26,258 nucleotides of DNA from a virus. This document shows positions 6,470 to 14,779 of the stretch, one piece after another; positions within the stretch are counted from its first letter, which is position 1; every line of letters starts with the position of its first letter. The notes beneath the pieces were generated by a model. That model saw only the letters and a program-made list of their open reading frames with translations. It was not told the DNA's origin and made no database searches. The translations under genes were made by a program, and so were the position numbers. The stretch covers positions 1-26,258 of the IMG/VR virus record IMGVR_UViG_3300010354_000545; one strand, 5' to 3'.

Positions 6470-7616
6470 GGCCACCGTGACCGACATCAACCAATCTCAA
6501 ACAAGCCGTGTCGCGAAGGTCAAGCCATCGTCGACCGACTTCATGGAGGTTGGCTCGACAGGTCTGAACCAGACGGCCGGCATCGTCAACGATGACTTCC
6601 TGCGACAACTCCAAGGTAAGCAGGCGTACGCCAACTACCGCGAGATGGCAGACAACGACCCTGTCGTCGGCGCAATGCTCCATGCCATTGAGATGATCGT
6701 TCGCTCCGTCGACTGGTCGGTCGAACCCAGTAACCGTGACGACCCTCGAGCCATCGAAGAGGCACAGTTCATCTCCACGTGTATCAACGACATGAGCACA
6801 TCGTGGGACGACACACTCGCCTCTATCCTCACGTTCCTCGTCTACGGCTTCTCCTATCACGAGATCGTCTACAAGTACCGCAACGGCTACACCGACGACG
6901 CGGCCACCCGCTCGAAGTACAACGACGGTCGAGTCGGTTGGCGCAAGTTGCCCATCAGAGCGCAGGACACAGTTCAGCGTTGGGACATGGACGACAACGG
7001 CGGCATCCGTGGCATGTATCAGATGGACCCACACGCGCCCGACAAGGGACTCGTGTACCTGCCCATCGAGAAGTGTCTCCTCTTCCGCACGACAACGAAG
7101 ATGAACAACCCGCAAGGCCGGTCGATTCTTCGCAACGCTTTCGTGCCGTGGTACTACAAACGTCGCATCCAAGAGATCGAGGCCATCGGAATCGAACGCG
7201 ACCTCGCCGGCATGCCCGTCGCGTACGTGCCACCGCAACTCCTCTCGAACAACGCTTCTGCCGACGAACGGGCTGCCCTCAGCGCCATCAAACAGATCGT
7301 GCGAAACATCAAGCGGGACGAACAAGAGGGCATCGTGTTCCCGTTGGCCTACGACCCCGACACCAAACTCCCTGCGTACGACTTGAAACTCCTGTCGACA
7401 GGTGGCCGGCGTCAGTTCGACACAAACCAGATTGTCACTCGTTACGACCAACGAATCACGATGACAGTGCTCGCAGACTTCCTGCTGCTTGGTCACGAGG
7501 GCATCGGAACACAAGCCTTGTCGGTGTCGAAGATTGAACTCTTCCTCACGTCACTGAACGCCTACCTCAGCAACATCAGTGAGACCTTAACAGTTACGCG
7601 ATTCCTCGACTCATGA
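6468..7616 (+). CDS. Portal protein, N-terminal 382 residues (frame interrupted)
   Basis: The portal forms the dodecameric ring at the capsid vertex. Typical portal segments are present: MADNDPVVGAMLHAIEMIVRS with the following VDWSVEP, FVYGFSYHEIVYK-like helices, and RYDQRITMTVLADFLLLGHE near the end. The frame ends at TGA 7614-7616 after a poor tail (TVTRFLDS). Reading the -1 frame from about 7589 instead gives LNSYAIPRLMRLNG, which fits the expected portal continuation and joins the next entry. One missing A in the run at 7589-7590 would restore a 447-residue portal (6468-7810). ATG 6468 has GAGG upstream. Confidence 0.9.
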   Translation: MATVTDINQSQTSRVAKVKPSSTDFMEVGSTGLNQTAGIVNDDFLRQLQGKQAYANYREMADNDPVVGAMLHAIEMIVRSVDWSVEPSNRDDPRAIEEAQFISTCINDMSTSWDDTLASILTFLVYGFSYHEIVYKYRNGYTDDAATRSKYNDGRVGWRKLPIRAQDTVQRWDMDDNGGIRGMYQMDPHAPDKGLVYLPIEKCLLFRTTTKMNNPQGRSILRNAFVPWYYKRRIQEIEAIGIERDLAGMPVAYVPPQLLSNNASADERAALSAIKQIVRNIKRDEQEGIVFPLAYDPDTKLPAYDLKLLSTGGRRQFDTNQIVTRYDQRITMTVLADFLLLGHEGIGTQALSVSKIELFLTSLNAYLSNISETLTVTRFLDS

Positions 7617-7810
7617 GACTCAACGGTGTGTCCGAAGAACTGTCTCCGGCCTTGACCTACTCGCCGCCGAAGAACATCGACCTCGAAGGCGTCGCTAAGT
7701 TCATCACGTCACTCGCACAAGCCGGCGCACCTCTCTTCCCAGACCAAGACCTCGAGAACTACTTGAGAGGCATGGCTGGCCTGCCGCAAGGACAAGCCGA
7801 GGAAGTCTGA
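7613..7810 (+). CDS. Portal protein, C-terminal fragment
   Basis: This 65-residue frame opens with ATG 7613 overlapping the portal stop (ATGA). It contains MRLNGVSEELSPALTY, then DLEGVAKFITSLAQAGAPLF and ENYLRGMAGLP, the standard C-terminal pattern of DUF935-like portals (leucine-rich helix, AGxPLFPD, NYLR). It is therefore the displaced end of the same protein, not an independent gene. It could be produced by re-initiation if the split is real. No recognisable slippery heptamer exists at the junction, so programmed frameshifting is unlikely. Confidence 0.85.
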   Translation: MRLNGVSEELSPALTYSPPKNIDLEGVAKFITSLAQAGAPLFPDQDLENYLRGMAGLPQGQAEEV

Positions 7811-7811
7811 G

Positions 7812-10295
7812 ATGACCTTCGTCGCCGGCCTCGGCAGGCGCCAGAAGTCGATCGCAGTCAGCAAGGCTCGGAGACCACTTCCCAAGCCGCCGACGTTCCG
7901 ACCAACTGGCGACACACGCCTCACCAACCTCGAACGAGAACTCGCTGCCGTAGTCGAACAAGGCTTCGACAGAGTGCCCACCAACGCCTTCCTTGCGCTG
8001 GTGGCAGACAGCAACGACGAGTCCTACAGGCGTGCCGTCGACGAAGCACTCGGCTCGGTACAAGACGCCATCGCCGAAGTACTACACAGACAACTGGTCG
8101 CGACAGGTAAGCAGGCCACCAGTGAACTGAAGACTGAACTCGCCTCCCTCTTTCGACAGATGTACAAGGCTGAGAAGCCCACAATCCATCAGGTCGTCGC
8201 AAACTTCGCCTTCAACGTCGACAGCCAAGATGCCCTCGACTACGCACGACGAGAGGCGGCCACCCTCGTGACCAACATGGGCACTGAGCAGGTCTCGGCC
8301 ATGCGTGACCTAGTCGCAACGTCTCGAGCCACCAACCAGACACGCCGGCAGACATCGAACGCCTTACGAGGACTACTCGAACAGGTGTCGCCGGGTAGTG
8401 ACGCTGGCCGGCTTGTGGCGTCGACTGTCGGTGCCAACGTGAACGGTCTGACAGTGAGGGCAGAACGAGCAGTCCTCAACCATGCGAACAGAGAGGCAGC
8501 CCGACTCGCTGACTCCGGCATCACTGGCCGGAAGGCACTCAAAGAAGTGAAGGACTCCACCAACGCCTACGCACGTCGACTACGACAGTCCAGAAGTAGA
8601 ACGATCGCACGGACAGAGATTGTGCGGGCAGCCGAAGCGGGCAGGCAGGAGTCGTGGAACCAAGCAGCGAAGCAAGGTCTCATCGACCCGAAGGTGGCCA
8701 CGAAGACATGGAGCACTGGTCCGTACGACGTCTGCCCTATCTGTCGAGGATTACAAGCCACCTCGGTTCCTGTGAAGGGCAGTTGGCCCAACGGCATCAA
8801 GCACCCACCGGCACACCCCAACTGTCGTTGTACGATGGTCCTCAATACTTACCCGCCGGCCACTCCACCGCAGGCAGTCGGCTCGGGAACAGTCGACGAC
8901 CCCTACCGAATCGTTCACGATGATGACATTCCAAACCTCGACGACTACCCGCCGTTGACTGGCACAGAGGTCGAGGTGCCCGACCTCAGTGGACCGAGGG
9001 CAACAGGGGCGAAGCCGGCACCAGCGCAGCCCAAGAAACCAACGAAGCCGAAGCCGGCCACTCCAAGCACAGGCACTGGCATCGGCGACAAGGTTCCGTT
9101 CGATGACCTCAGGTCAAGGATTGACAACATCTCTGATGACGTCGACACGATAGGCGTGCGACTGGTCGACGAAACCAAGGTGAAGACTGTCGGCTACGAA
9201 GCCACTGTCACCAAAGAAGGCGAGGAAGTCCTCGACATCGTGGAGGAGGCTGGCCGGCGAATCGAGGCTCGAGCCGACGAGATACTTCGCGCTGGTGGTC
9301 ACAAGACGATGGACGAGGCAGCAGCCACCTACGACGAGGCAGCCGAACGACTACGTAAGGCTCAGAGTGATTACGCCTCGCATACGTTCGATGAGTTCCA
9401 AGACCTCGCAGCGTCGAAGGGGCTTCCGATGACACCAGAGGAGATTGCCCTCGGCCCTGACGTTGGCAGGCTTCAATACGCCGAACGCATCTCCAAGATG
9501 CCCAACGCACAAGTTCGTGCGAAGTTGAACTTGAAGGCTGGGACGTCGACGACGCCCAACACCATCCTCGACAACATCATGAAGGGCGGGAAGCAGACAG
9601 CCGAGAAGAAGCGTCTCAAGGGGCTTGTCGATGCCGCACGAGATGGTCTCGAGGCCACTACGAAGGAACTAGCAGGGCAGGCGAAGCCACAAGCCAGCGC
9701 CGTTCGTCAAGCATTGAAAGATGTTCGCGAGGACTTCGGTGAAGGAGTGCTCGAGTTGGAGAAGCGGGCCAACGAGTCGCCCTATGTGAAACGTCGACTC
9801 GATGACGCCATGAAGCAGACTCAGGAGTCGATGCCTAAGTCGTGGGTCGAGGCGATCAACGAGGGTGGCGTCAAGATTGAGGGCACACCGGGACGGCCCG
9901 TATTCCGTCGATCGACCAATACTGTTCATGTAAGCCTTCACGACGACATGGTGGCCACGACACTCCATGAAGTGACCCACGTAGCAGAAACATCGACGTC
10001 ACGAGTCGCTCAAGTGAATGAAGCGTTCTACCTACGACAGACACGAGGCCAGCGTGCTCGTGCCCTCTACGGCGTCGAAGGAGAACCGGGTGCCGAGTTG
10101 GTCATCGACGACGACTTCGGCGACGCCTACGCCGGCAAGTGGTACGGCCAAGGTAGAGACATGCCACTCGAGGGCAACTTCGAGACACTCACAAGAGGCA
10201 TGGAGTCACTGTTCGGACGAGACCTCATGGGCAATCCGTTCTTCATTAGGGGCGCATACAGGAGGCACGTCCTCGGCGTGTTAGCGTTGCTGTAA
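7812..10295 (+). CDS. MuF-type head morphogenesis protein with C-terminal zincin-like domain
   Basis: This is an 827-residue protein. The N-terminal helical region (1-260) is followed by the MuF domain (about 263-345): RTIARTEIVRAAEAG, CPICRGL (C308, C311) and HPNCRC (C338, C340), a probable zinc site. A Pro/Lys-rich linker (360-430) and coiled-coil-like stretch (450-690) follow. The C-terminus (about 690-827) has TLHEVTHVAE with HExxH at 719-723, then FYLRQTRG, DAYAGKWYG and FETLTRGMESL, ending RRHVLGVLALL, the pattern of metallopeptidase-like domains fused to MuF proteins. MuF proteins sit in the prohead near the portal and may be injected, so the enzyme part could act in maturation or in the host. 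Confidence 0.88.
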   Translation: MTFVAGLGRRQKSIAVSKARRPLPKPPTFRPTGDTRLTNLERELAAVVEQGFDRVPTNAFLALVADSNDESYRRAVDEALGSVQDAIAEVLHRQLVATGKQATSELKTELASLFRQMYKAEKPTIHQVVANFAFNVDSQDALDYARREAATLVTNMGTEQVSAMRDLVATSRATNQTRRQTSNALRGLLEQVSPGSDAGRLVASTVGANVNGLTVRAERAVLNHANREAARLADSGITGRKALKEVKDSTNAYARRLRQSRSRTIARTEIVRAAEAGRQESWNQAAKQGLIDPKVATKTWSTGPYDVCPICRGLQATSVPVKGSWPNGIKHPPAHPNCRCTMVLNTYPPATPPQAVGSGTVDDPYRIVHDDDIPNLDDYPPLTGTEVEVPDLSGPRATGAKPAPAQPKKPTKPKPATPSTGTGIGDKVPFDDLRSRIDNISDDVDTIGVRLVDETKVKTVGYEATVTKEGEEVLDIVEEAGRRIEARADEILRAGGHKTMDEAAATYDEAAERLRKAQSDYASHTFDEFQDLAASKGLPMTPEEIALGPDVGRLQYAERISKMPNAQVRAKLNLKAGTSTTPNTILDNIMKGGKQTAEKKRLKGLVDAARDGLEATTKELAGQAKPQASAVRQALKDVREDFGEGVLELEKRANESPYVKRRLDDAMKQTQESMPKSWVEAINEGGVKIEGTPGRPVFRRSTNTVHVSLHDDMVATTLHEVTHVAETSTSRVAQVNEAFYLRQTRGQRARALYGVEGEPGAELVIDDDFGDAYAGKWYGQGRDMPLEGNFETLTRGMESLFGRDLMGNPFFIRGAYRRHVLGVLALL

Positions 10296-10588
10296 TGGCA
10301 TCGTGGACTGTGTACGTGAATGGAGTCGCGACATACGCCGGCTACCCCGACACCGACGAACAAACTCTCGAAGTAGTCACCGAATGGGTGTCGACAGGTT
10401 CGGGCAGAGTCATGTGGAGACTCCCCGGCTACACAGTCGATTGGAAACCTTCCGACCCTGTCTCAGTCGCCATCGCAACCAGTAACTATGCCCAGTTCAT
10501 GTATGGCCCCAAAGCGGTCATCGAACTAGAGACCGAGGGACTCTCGATGCCCAAGTCGCCACGAACTCTTCCGACAGACCTCTTCTAA
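10295..10588 (+). CDS. Hypothetical small protein of the head module
   Basis: This is a 97-residue protein whose ATG shares a base with the MuF stop (TAATG). Its composition is beta-rich with many Trp/Tyr (WTVYVNG, EWVSTGSGRVMWRLPGY, NYAQFMYGPKAVIEL). No family was recognised. Being between MuF and the capsid protease suggests a virion or assembly function, but this is inference from position only. Confidence 0.7.
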   Translation: MASWTVYVNGVATYAGYPDTDEQTLEVVTEWVSTGSGRVMWRLPGYTVDWKPSDPVSVAIATSNYAQFMYGPKAVIELETEGLSMPKSPRTLPTDLF

Positions 10589-10616
10589 CATCGAACGGCA
10601 AGTCACCTCGTTCTAG

Positions 10617-10622
10617 TATTCT
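10617..10622 (+). promoter_or_regulatory. Candidate -10 box for the capsid protease gene (leaderless)
   Basis: TATTCT ends 6 bases before GTG 10629, so the predicted transcription start is the G of the start codon. The gene has no ribosome site. The surrounding GTATTCTT octamer recurs at the promoter candidate at 15570. Confidence 0.45.
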
Positions 10623-10628
10623 TCGCTT

Positions 10629-12197
10629 GTGGTCGCCGTACCTTCGTTCGTCTCCCGTAACGCCCGACGTGGCTTGAAACTGCTCGAGTTCGCAGGCGAC
10701 GGACTGAAGCCGGCAACCGTTCGAGAAGCACGACAGATGGCAGCCGGCTCTATCAGTGTCGACAAGGTACGACGTATGGCAGCGTGGCTGGCCAGACATA
10801 AGGTCGATCTGGAGTCACCTGACGCCGATGCCTACCTCGACGGCACAAAGGACAGACCAACACCCGGACAGGTGGCGTGGCTCTTGTGGGGCGGCGACAT
10901 CGAACGAGCAAGGCAAGACCGCGCCGGCCGTTGGGCCAGCAAGAAACGTGATGAACTGATCGCATCAGGCGAACTGTCGAAGGAGTTGAACATGGACAAG
11001 ATGTACGGCCGAGAGATGAAGGACGACGACGAAGAAGGTGGCGAGTACGGCCCTGAGTACGACCCGCTCCAGTCACTCTTCAACGCTTACATGGCAGCCG
11101 TTCGTATGGGGCCATCTGCCGAAGCCCTCTTGAAACCCATCTTGTCGATCGTCGACAAACTGCGTCCCATGTATGGCCCAACCGAGGCCGGCGAAGAACC
11201 AATGGAAGAGATGATGTCTCGACCAATGATGAAGGGGCATGGTGACTACACCAACCCGCTTCAGTGTCTCCTTCACACCTACCTAGGACTCCTGTGGTAT
11301 CCAGAACGCTCCGACCTTCGAGCGTTAGTCATGGACCTCATTCATCAGGCAGAAGGCATCGTCTATCCTTCTGGTGATGAGACGACTAGCGAAGATGGCA
11401 TGGAAGGCAACATGGGTAACCGCGACGTCATGGCTCGTGCTGACGATCGCACTGAGCGGACTCCTGTTCAGAGAGTTATCAGGGAAGAGAACGGACAGTG
11501 GTGCGTCTACAGCGAGGCCACCGGCCGCTCGTTCGGGTGCTACACGAACAGGACAGCGGCACAAGAACGCCTCGACCAGATCGAACGATTCAGCAGCGCC
11601 CGGTTGGTATCGGCCACGCTGAAAGAGTTGGTGGAGTGGCACGAGGACTGTCACCGTTCAGTCGACGTAACGCCGGCCACCAAACTCCTCCACGACCTCA
11701 TCGAGGACACGATGGAGTCTCGAGGCCACGCTCGGCCCTACGACATCACCTTCGACGACAAGATCGACATGCTCGTCAACAAGAACGTGTCGGTCATCTC
11801 TAAGGCCGACGAGCAGCGATACACCCTCGGACCTTGGTACGTGCCCAACATGGAGGACGCGCACGGCGAGTTCACTGACGAGGACACCCTCCAGCGTTCA
11901 CTGTGGGACTGGGTTCGTGCCGGCGACCGCACCATCTACCTCCAGCACAGTGACAAGCCGGCAGGCGAGATGGTCGAGATCATGACCATTCCATTCCCGA
12001 TCGAGGCTGCCCTCTCAGTACCGAATCAGGGCACCACGAAGTATGCGTTCCCTGCGAACACTCCTTTCATGGGGACTGTCTGGGAGCCGTGGGCATGGGA
12101 GTTGGTCAAGGCCGGCAAGTTGCGCGGCTACTCCATTGGTGGCAAGGCGCGACGAATGGAAGCCGACCTTCCTGAGATGGCCACCATCGTCGTGTGA
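10629..12197 (+). CDS. Multidomain capsid maturation protease (XkdF-like)
   Basis: This is a 522-residue protein. Residues 9-95 (RNARRGLKLLEF ... VRRMAAWLARHK ... PGQVAWLLWGGD) form a helical domain commonly fused to phage proteases. The middle is acidic and Met-rich, and RVIREENGQWCVYSEATG to ERLDQIERF (about 285-320) is a small beta domain also seen in such fusions. The C-terminal domain (about 390-515) is XkdF-like: TLGPWYVPNMEDAHGE, YLQHSD with H440, and GYSIGGKA with S502, a plausible His/Ser catalytic pair. It probably cleaves scaffold and capsid during maturation. GTG 10629 is the start; no ribosome site exists, so translation may be leaderless. Confidence 0.85.
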   Translation: MVAVPSFVSRNARRGLKLLEFAGDGLKPATVREARQMAAGSISVDKVRRMAAWLARHKVDLESPDADAYLDGTKDRPTPGQVAWLLWGGDIERARQDRAGRWASKKRDELIASGELSKELNMDKMYGREMKDDDEEGGEYGPEYDPLQSLFNAYMAAVRMGPSAEALLKPILSIVDKLRPMYGPTEAGEEPMEEMMSRPMMKGHGDYTNPLQCLLHTYLGLLWYPERSDLRALVMDLIHQAEGIVYPSGDETTSEDGMEGNMGNRDVMARADDRTERTPVQRVIREENGQWCVYSEATGRSFGCYTNRTAAQERLDQIERFSSARLVSATLKELVEWHEDCHRSVDVTPATKLLHDLIEDTMESRGHARPYDITFDDKIDMLVNKNVSVISKADEQRYTLGPWYVPNMEDAHGEFTDEDTLQRSLWDWVRAGDRTIYLQHSDKPAGEMVEIMTIPFPIEAALSVPNQGTTKYAFPANTPFMGTVWEPWAWELVKAGKLRGYSIGGKARRMEADLPEMATIVV

Positions 12198-12204
12198 ACG
12201 ACAA

Positions 12205-12235
12205 GAGGCCCCACGCCGTGTCGACGTAGGGCCTC
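12205..12235. terminator. Hairpin between convergent genes
   Basis: GAGGCCC (12205-12211) pairs perfectly with GGGCCTC (12229-12235) around a 17-base loop. It lies between the capsid protease stop and the stop of the minus-strand island, so it can serve both directions. No T-tract follows on either strand, so efficiency is uncertain. Confidence 0.55.
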
Positions 12236-12252
12236 CTGTGGGGGACTTCAGA

Positions 12253-12747
12253 CTAGCACGAGGCGTAGCCCATGAACATGTACTCGTTGGGCACCGCAGT
12301 CGGAATACACAGAGCCGGTCCCCACTTCTCGTCCCAGACACTGAACGAACGAAGCACTTGCTCTGGAGTGGCCATACGTAACAGGTCACTCATCGCCTTG
12401 TAGGGCCGTCGCAACCACTTGTCCTCAGGGTTCACCCAACCTTCGACGCCGGCGTCGTACTCGAGAACGAACTTGACCAACTCGTCGCGGGTCTGGCCTG
12501 CGTCGCCTCTCTCCATGTCTTGTGGGCCGACTGTCGCGAGCGCAGACTCCAGTTCGATGCCGTCCTTCAACCAGAGTCGGAACTGCGGCGTCGACGGAAT
12601 AGGGCACATCACGAACGAGGGCTTCTCGGCAATGGTGCCGGTGTAGCCGCCATGTCCGTTCATGAAGAGGGCTTGGTCGACTGCGTTGCGGAATGCGTGG
12701 GCAGGATCGGCACCTGTCATCTTGGTAATGAAACTTGTCGCGCCCAT
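12253..12747 (-). CDS. Conserved phage protein (MGATSF family)
   Basis: This is a 164-residue protein. The opening MGATSFITK, then AFRNAVDQALFMNGHGGYTGTI and AEKPSF, and the closing DEKWGPALCI ... YMFMGYASC match a recurrent actinophage unknown with GHxGYTGTIAEK, DKWGPA and a terminal F.GWAS. The function is not known. ATG 12747 has GGGAGG about 8 bases upstream and follows the previous gene's stop by one base. It is the last gene of the minus-strand island and ends before the shared hairpin. Confidence 0.82.
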   Translation of the reverse strand: MGATSFITKMTGADPAHAFRNAVDQALFMNGHGGYTGTIAEKPSFVMCPIPSTPQFRLWLKDGIELESALATVGPQDMERGDAGQTRDELVKFVLEYDAGVEGWVNPEDKWLRRPYKAMSDLLRMATPEQVLRSFSVWDEKWGPALCIPTAVPNEYMFMGYASC

Positions 12748-12748
12748 C

Positions 12749-13465
12749 TCACTTGCCTCCCAGATACTCGCCGACGTACTTGTCGACTAACTCCATTGCG
12801 AGGTCGGCAAGGTCGCATTCAATCTTCTCGACCATGTCCTCGTATCGCAACAGCCAGTCGTCGTGCGACAGTTCGTTCTCGTTGGCGTCCGTTCGGTATC
12901 GAGACGTCTCGAGACCAACGCTGTCGAGGTGAATGCCGGCCGCGTAGATGAAGCAGCCGGCGAAGTCGTACGTCTCTTCCGAGATACAGGTCACGAATAC
13001 GAGGTCGGGGAACTTAGCCGAGATGCGTCGAATCAAGTCCTCAGCCGGCGACCATGCCGTGTTGTATCGGACTGTGGTCACATGGTCTTTGTAGTGGTCA
13101 TAGATCTCTGTGTCGCAGTCGCTCCACTTGGTGCCCCAGTTGGACAACGACCAGTCGTACCAGTTCGTGAAGCCGGTCTCCTCGAACGCTGCCTGACCCT
13201 TCTCGTACTCCTGTTGACGATGCCGTACAGCGTTGTCGTACTGCTCGGCTGTCATCAGGTTGGAAGAGAGACGTTCCAGCCACTCGGCGTCCGGCTCGGG
13301 CGTCTTGTACGGAGGGCTGGTCGTGTCGACCAAGCATGAGGGCATCGGCCAGAGGTTTGCGAGGCTTGGTCGGTCTGGCCTCGAGCCGTTGACGGCATCG
13401 ACGAACTCTTTGCGTCGAGCCTCGCTTCCGATGACGTAGGTGAAGTTCTCAACCCAGTTCGGCAT
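12749..13465 (-). CDS. Api92-like / DUF1281-type protein
   Basis: This is a 238-residue protein. The start MPNWVENFTYVIG and the block NWGTKWSDCDTE followed by VRYNTAWSPAEDLIRRI match the MPNWCxN... and WGTKW...W.PP patterns of the Api92-like family (ferredoxin-fold domain) carried by many phages and plasmids. The usual Cys in MPNWC is Val here. The function is unknown. ATG 13465 follows the upstream gene's TGA by one base; an in-frame ATG at 13486 is possible, while a much longer N-terminal extension reads through two other genes and was rejected. Confidence 0.82.
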   Translation of the reverse strand: MPNWVENFTYVIGSEARRKEFVDAVNGSRPDRPSLANLWPMPSCLVDTTSPPYKTPEPDAEWLERLSSNLMTAEQYDNAVRHRQQEYEKGQAAFEETGFTNWYDWSLSNWGTKWSDCDTEIYDHYKDHVTTVRYNTAWSPAEDLIRRISAKFPDLVFVTCISEETYDFAGCFIYAAGIHLDSVGLETSRYRTDANENELSHDDWLLRYEDMVEKIECDLADLAMELVDKYVGEYLGGK

Positions 13466-13466
13466 C

Positions 13467-13676
13467 TCAATCCACCCAGCCTTCATCTGACGTGCCACGG
13501 ATCGGGTCGAAGCACTCTTCGCACTCGATCGTGAACTCGACCTCGTGGAGACCGTCCCAGCCCTCGTAGGGCGTGTTGGTCTCCCGACACCACTGTTGGT
13601 GGCAGAAGTCGGAGCAGAAGTACGACAGGTCGTCGACGTCTCCTCTCGAGTTGGTGTGTCTGTGTATGTGTGCCAT
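13467..13676 (-). CDS. Small Cys-rich (zinc-ribbon-like) protein
   Basis: This is a 69-residue protein with the start chosen at ATG 13676 because of AGACAGGAGC upstream. It has a His-rich start (MAHIHRHTNSRG), then DLSYFCSDFCHQQWCRE and later TIECEECFDPI. Two CxxxC/CxxC-like pairs can form a zinc site. No family was recognised. It is probably a nucleic-acid or protein-binding adaptor in the minus-strand island. Confidence 0.75.
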   Translation of the reverse strand: MAHIHRHTNSRGDVDDLSYFCSDFCHQQWCRETNTPYEGWDGLHEVEFTIECEECFDPIRGTSDEGWVD

Positions 13677-13725
13677 GTCTTGCTCCTGTCTTGTAGTTGG
13701 TTGTTGGTTGGTTTGTGTGGTGCCC

Positions 13726-14445
13726 TCAGACTCCAAGAAGAGACCGAAGGAGGAGTCCGTTCTTCGCAGCGTTGCGGCAGACGTTGTCGAAGACTCGCTT
13801 CCACATACCACGACGCTGATGCCCCTCGGCCTCGATCATCAACTGGAAGGCCACCCGAGCGGTCCACTCGATAGCGGTCCTGTCGAGGATGACGTCGACC
13901 TTGCGCCCGTCGAGTCCGAAGGTCTTGACGACCGAGTACTTGCCACCATGTTCGATGATGGCCGCCTCGATGCCGGTCTCCCATGCCTCCGACGAGACGC
14001 GGAATCGCATGGTCTTCTTGTCGTCGCGGGTCTCTTCTTCCATGCCCTCGTCGACCTTGACGGGGCCAGCGACCGCAGGTGCCGGCACGAACACCGGCTC
14101 GGTCACGACGTCAGGCCCGCACCCGTTCTTCCACACGCCGTCCTCGTATTCGAGGACATCGACTCCACCCATCTCCTTGAGTCGGTCACGGAGACGCTTC
14201 CAGACACGAATCTCTCCACGGTCGGTAGCGTCGAGGCTGCCGCTGTCGGTAACCCACATCTCCCAGTTCCAGCACGCGACCCACGTGACCGAGTTCAGTA
14301 GGTAGTCGGGGAATGAGATTGAGTTCTTGCCGATGACCAGTCCGACTCCTTCGAGTTGGTTGACGATCGAGGTGCCGTCATCGCCGCACTGGCTCATCAC
14401 TCGGGCCGCTGCCGGCGCGTTGCTGATCTTGATGATGTCGTTCAT
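13726..14445 (-). CDS. Hypothetical protein of the minus-strand island
   Basis: This is a 239-residue protein with ATG 14445 behind AGACAGGAGACA. The N-terminal half has aromatic-rich segments (VTWVACWNWEMWVTDSG, then RVWKRLRDRLKEMGGVDVLEY); the middle is a Pro/Ala/Val linker (FVPAPAVAGPVKVDEGM). The C-terminal half (FRVSSEAWETGIEAAIIE ... VDVILDRTAIEWTARVAFQL) looks alpha/beta. No family was recognised. Its start overlaps the preceding gene's TAA as TAATG, so the two are probably co-translated. Confidence 0.75.
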   Translation of the reverse strand: MNDIIKISNAPAAARVMSQCGDDGTSIVNQLEGVGLVIGKNSISFPDYLLNSVTWVACWNWEMWVTDSGSLDATDRGEIRVWKRLRDRLKEMGGVDVLEYEDGVWKNGCGPDVVTEPVFVPAPAVAGPVKVDEGMEEETRDDKKTMRFRVSSEAWETGIEAAIIEHGGKYSVVKTFGLDGRKVDVILDRTAIEWTARVAFQLMIEAEGHQRRGMWKRVFDNVCRNAAKNGLLLRSLLGV

Positions 14446-14765
14446 TACTTGTCTCCTGTCTGTGTGTTGGTTGGTTGGTTGTGTTGGTTGCTGGAGCCGA
14501 TGCCCTCGTGATCGCAGGCGTCGACAGCGTTCTCGCAATCGGCGCACCACTCGTCAGGTCGGGCACAGAACTCACAGAACTCCTCGGGGGCCGATGACCA
14601 CGACTGAGCGATGTGGTAGGTCGGGTGGCCGATGGCCGTGAAGTGGGACTCGCAGACCGTGTACCACTTCAAGTCGCCGCCGCAGTCGTCAAGGCCGAGG
14701 TCGATGGCCGAGCCGAGAGTGACGTAGGTGCCCGTCGATCGGGCCTTGCGGGTGACTGTCTTCAT
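14445..14765 (-). CDS. Cys-rich conserved phage protein
   Basis: This is a 106-residue protein. GGDLKWYTVCESHFTAIGH followed by FCEFCARPDEWCADCEN and ACDHEG gives a run of CxxC-type pairs likely to bind zinc. The DLKWY.VC..H pattern recurs in small phage proteins of unknown function. ATG 14765 is chosen as the first Met after the upstream stop, with CAGGG as a weak ribosome site. Its C-terminal NQHNQPTNTQTGDK is simply the CAACC-rich leader of the next gene read through in frame. Confidence 0.75.
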   Translation of the reverse strand: MKTVTRKARSTGTYVTLGSAIDLGLDDCGGDLKWYTVCESHFTAIGHPTYHIAQSWSSAPEEFCEFCARPDEWCADCENAVDACDHEGIGSSNQHNQPTNTQTGDK

Positions 14766-14779
14766 GGTGGCTGCCCTGC

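Noticed and set aside
6165-7514. Long minus-strand open frame (449 codons) opposite the portal and GP88 genes
   Set aside because: It spans two well-supported plus-strand genes, is Val/Asp/Arg-rich in the manner of a reverse-strand shadow of C-ending codons, and has no recognisable motif.
7584-7592. Programmed frameshift as explanation of the portal split
   Set aside because: The site ACC TTA ACA is not an X XXY YYZ heptamer and no nearby stem was found, unlike the clear signal at 25346.
13466-13984. N-terminal extension of the Api92-like protein
   Set aside because: It would read through a separate gene and a leader; the extension is Arg/Thr/Ser-rich, and the family start MPNW is at 13465.
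13573-14301. Plus-strand frame (242 codons) across the minus-strand island
   Set aside because: It overlaps two minus-strand genes with clear ribosome sites and shows no family pattern.
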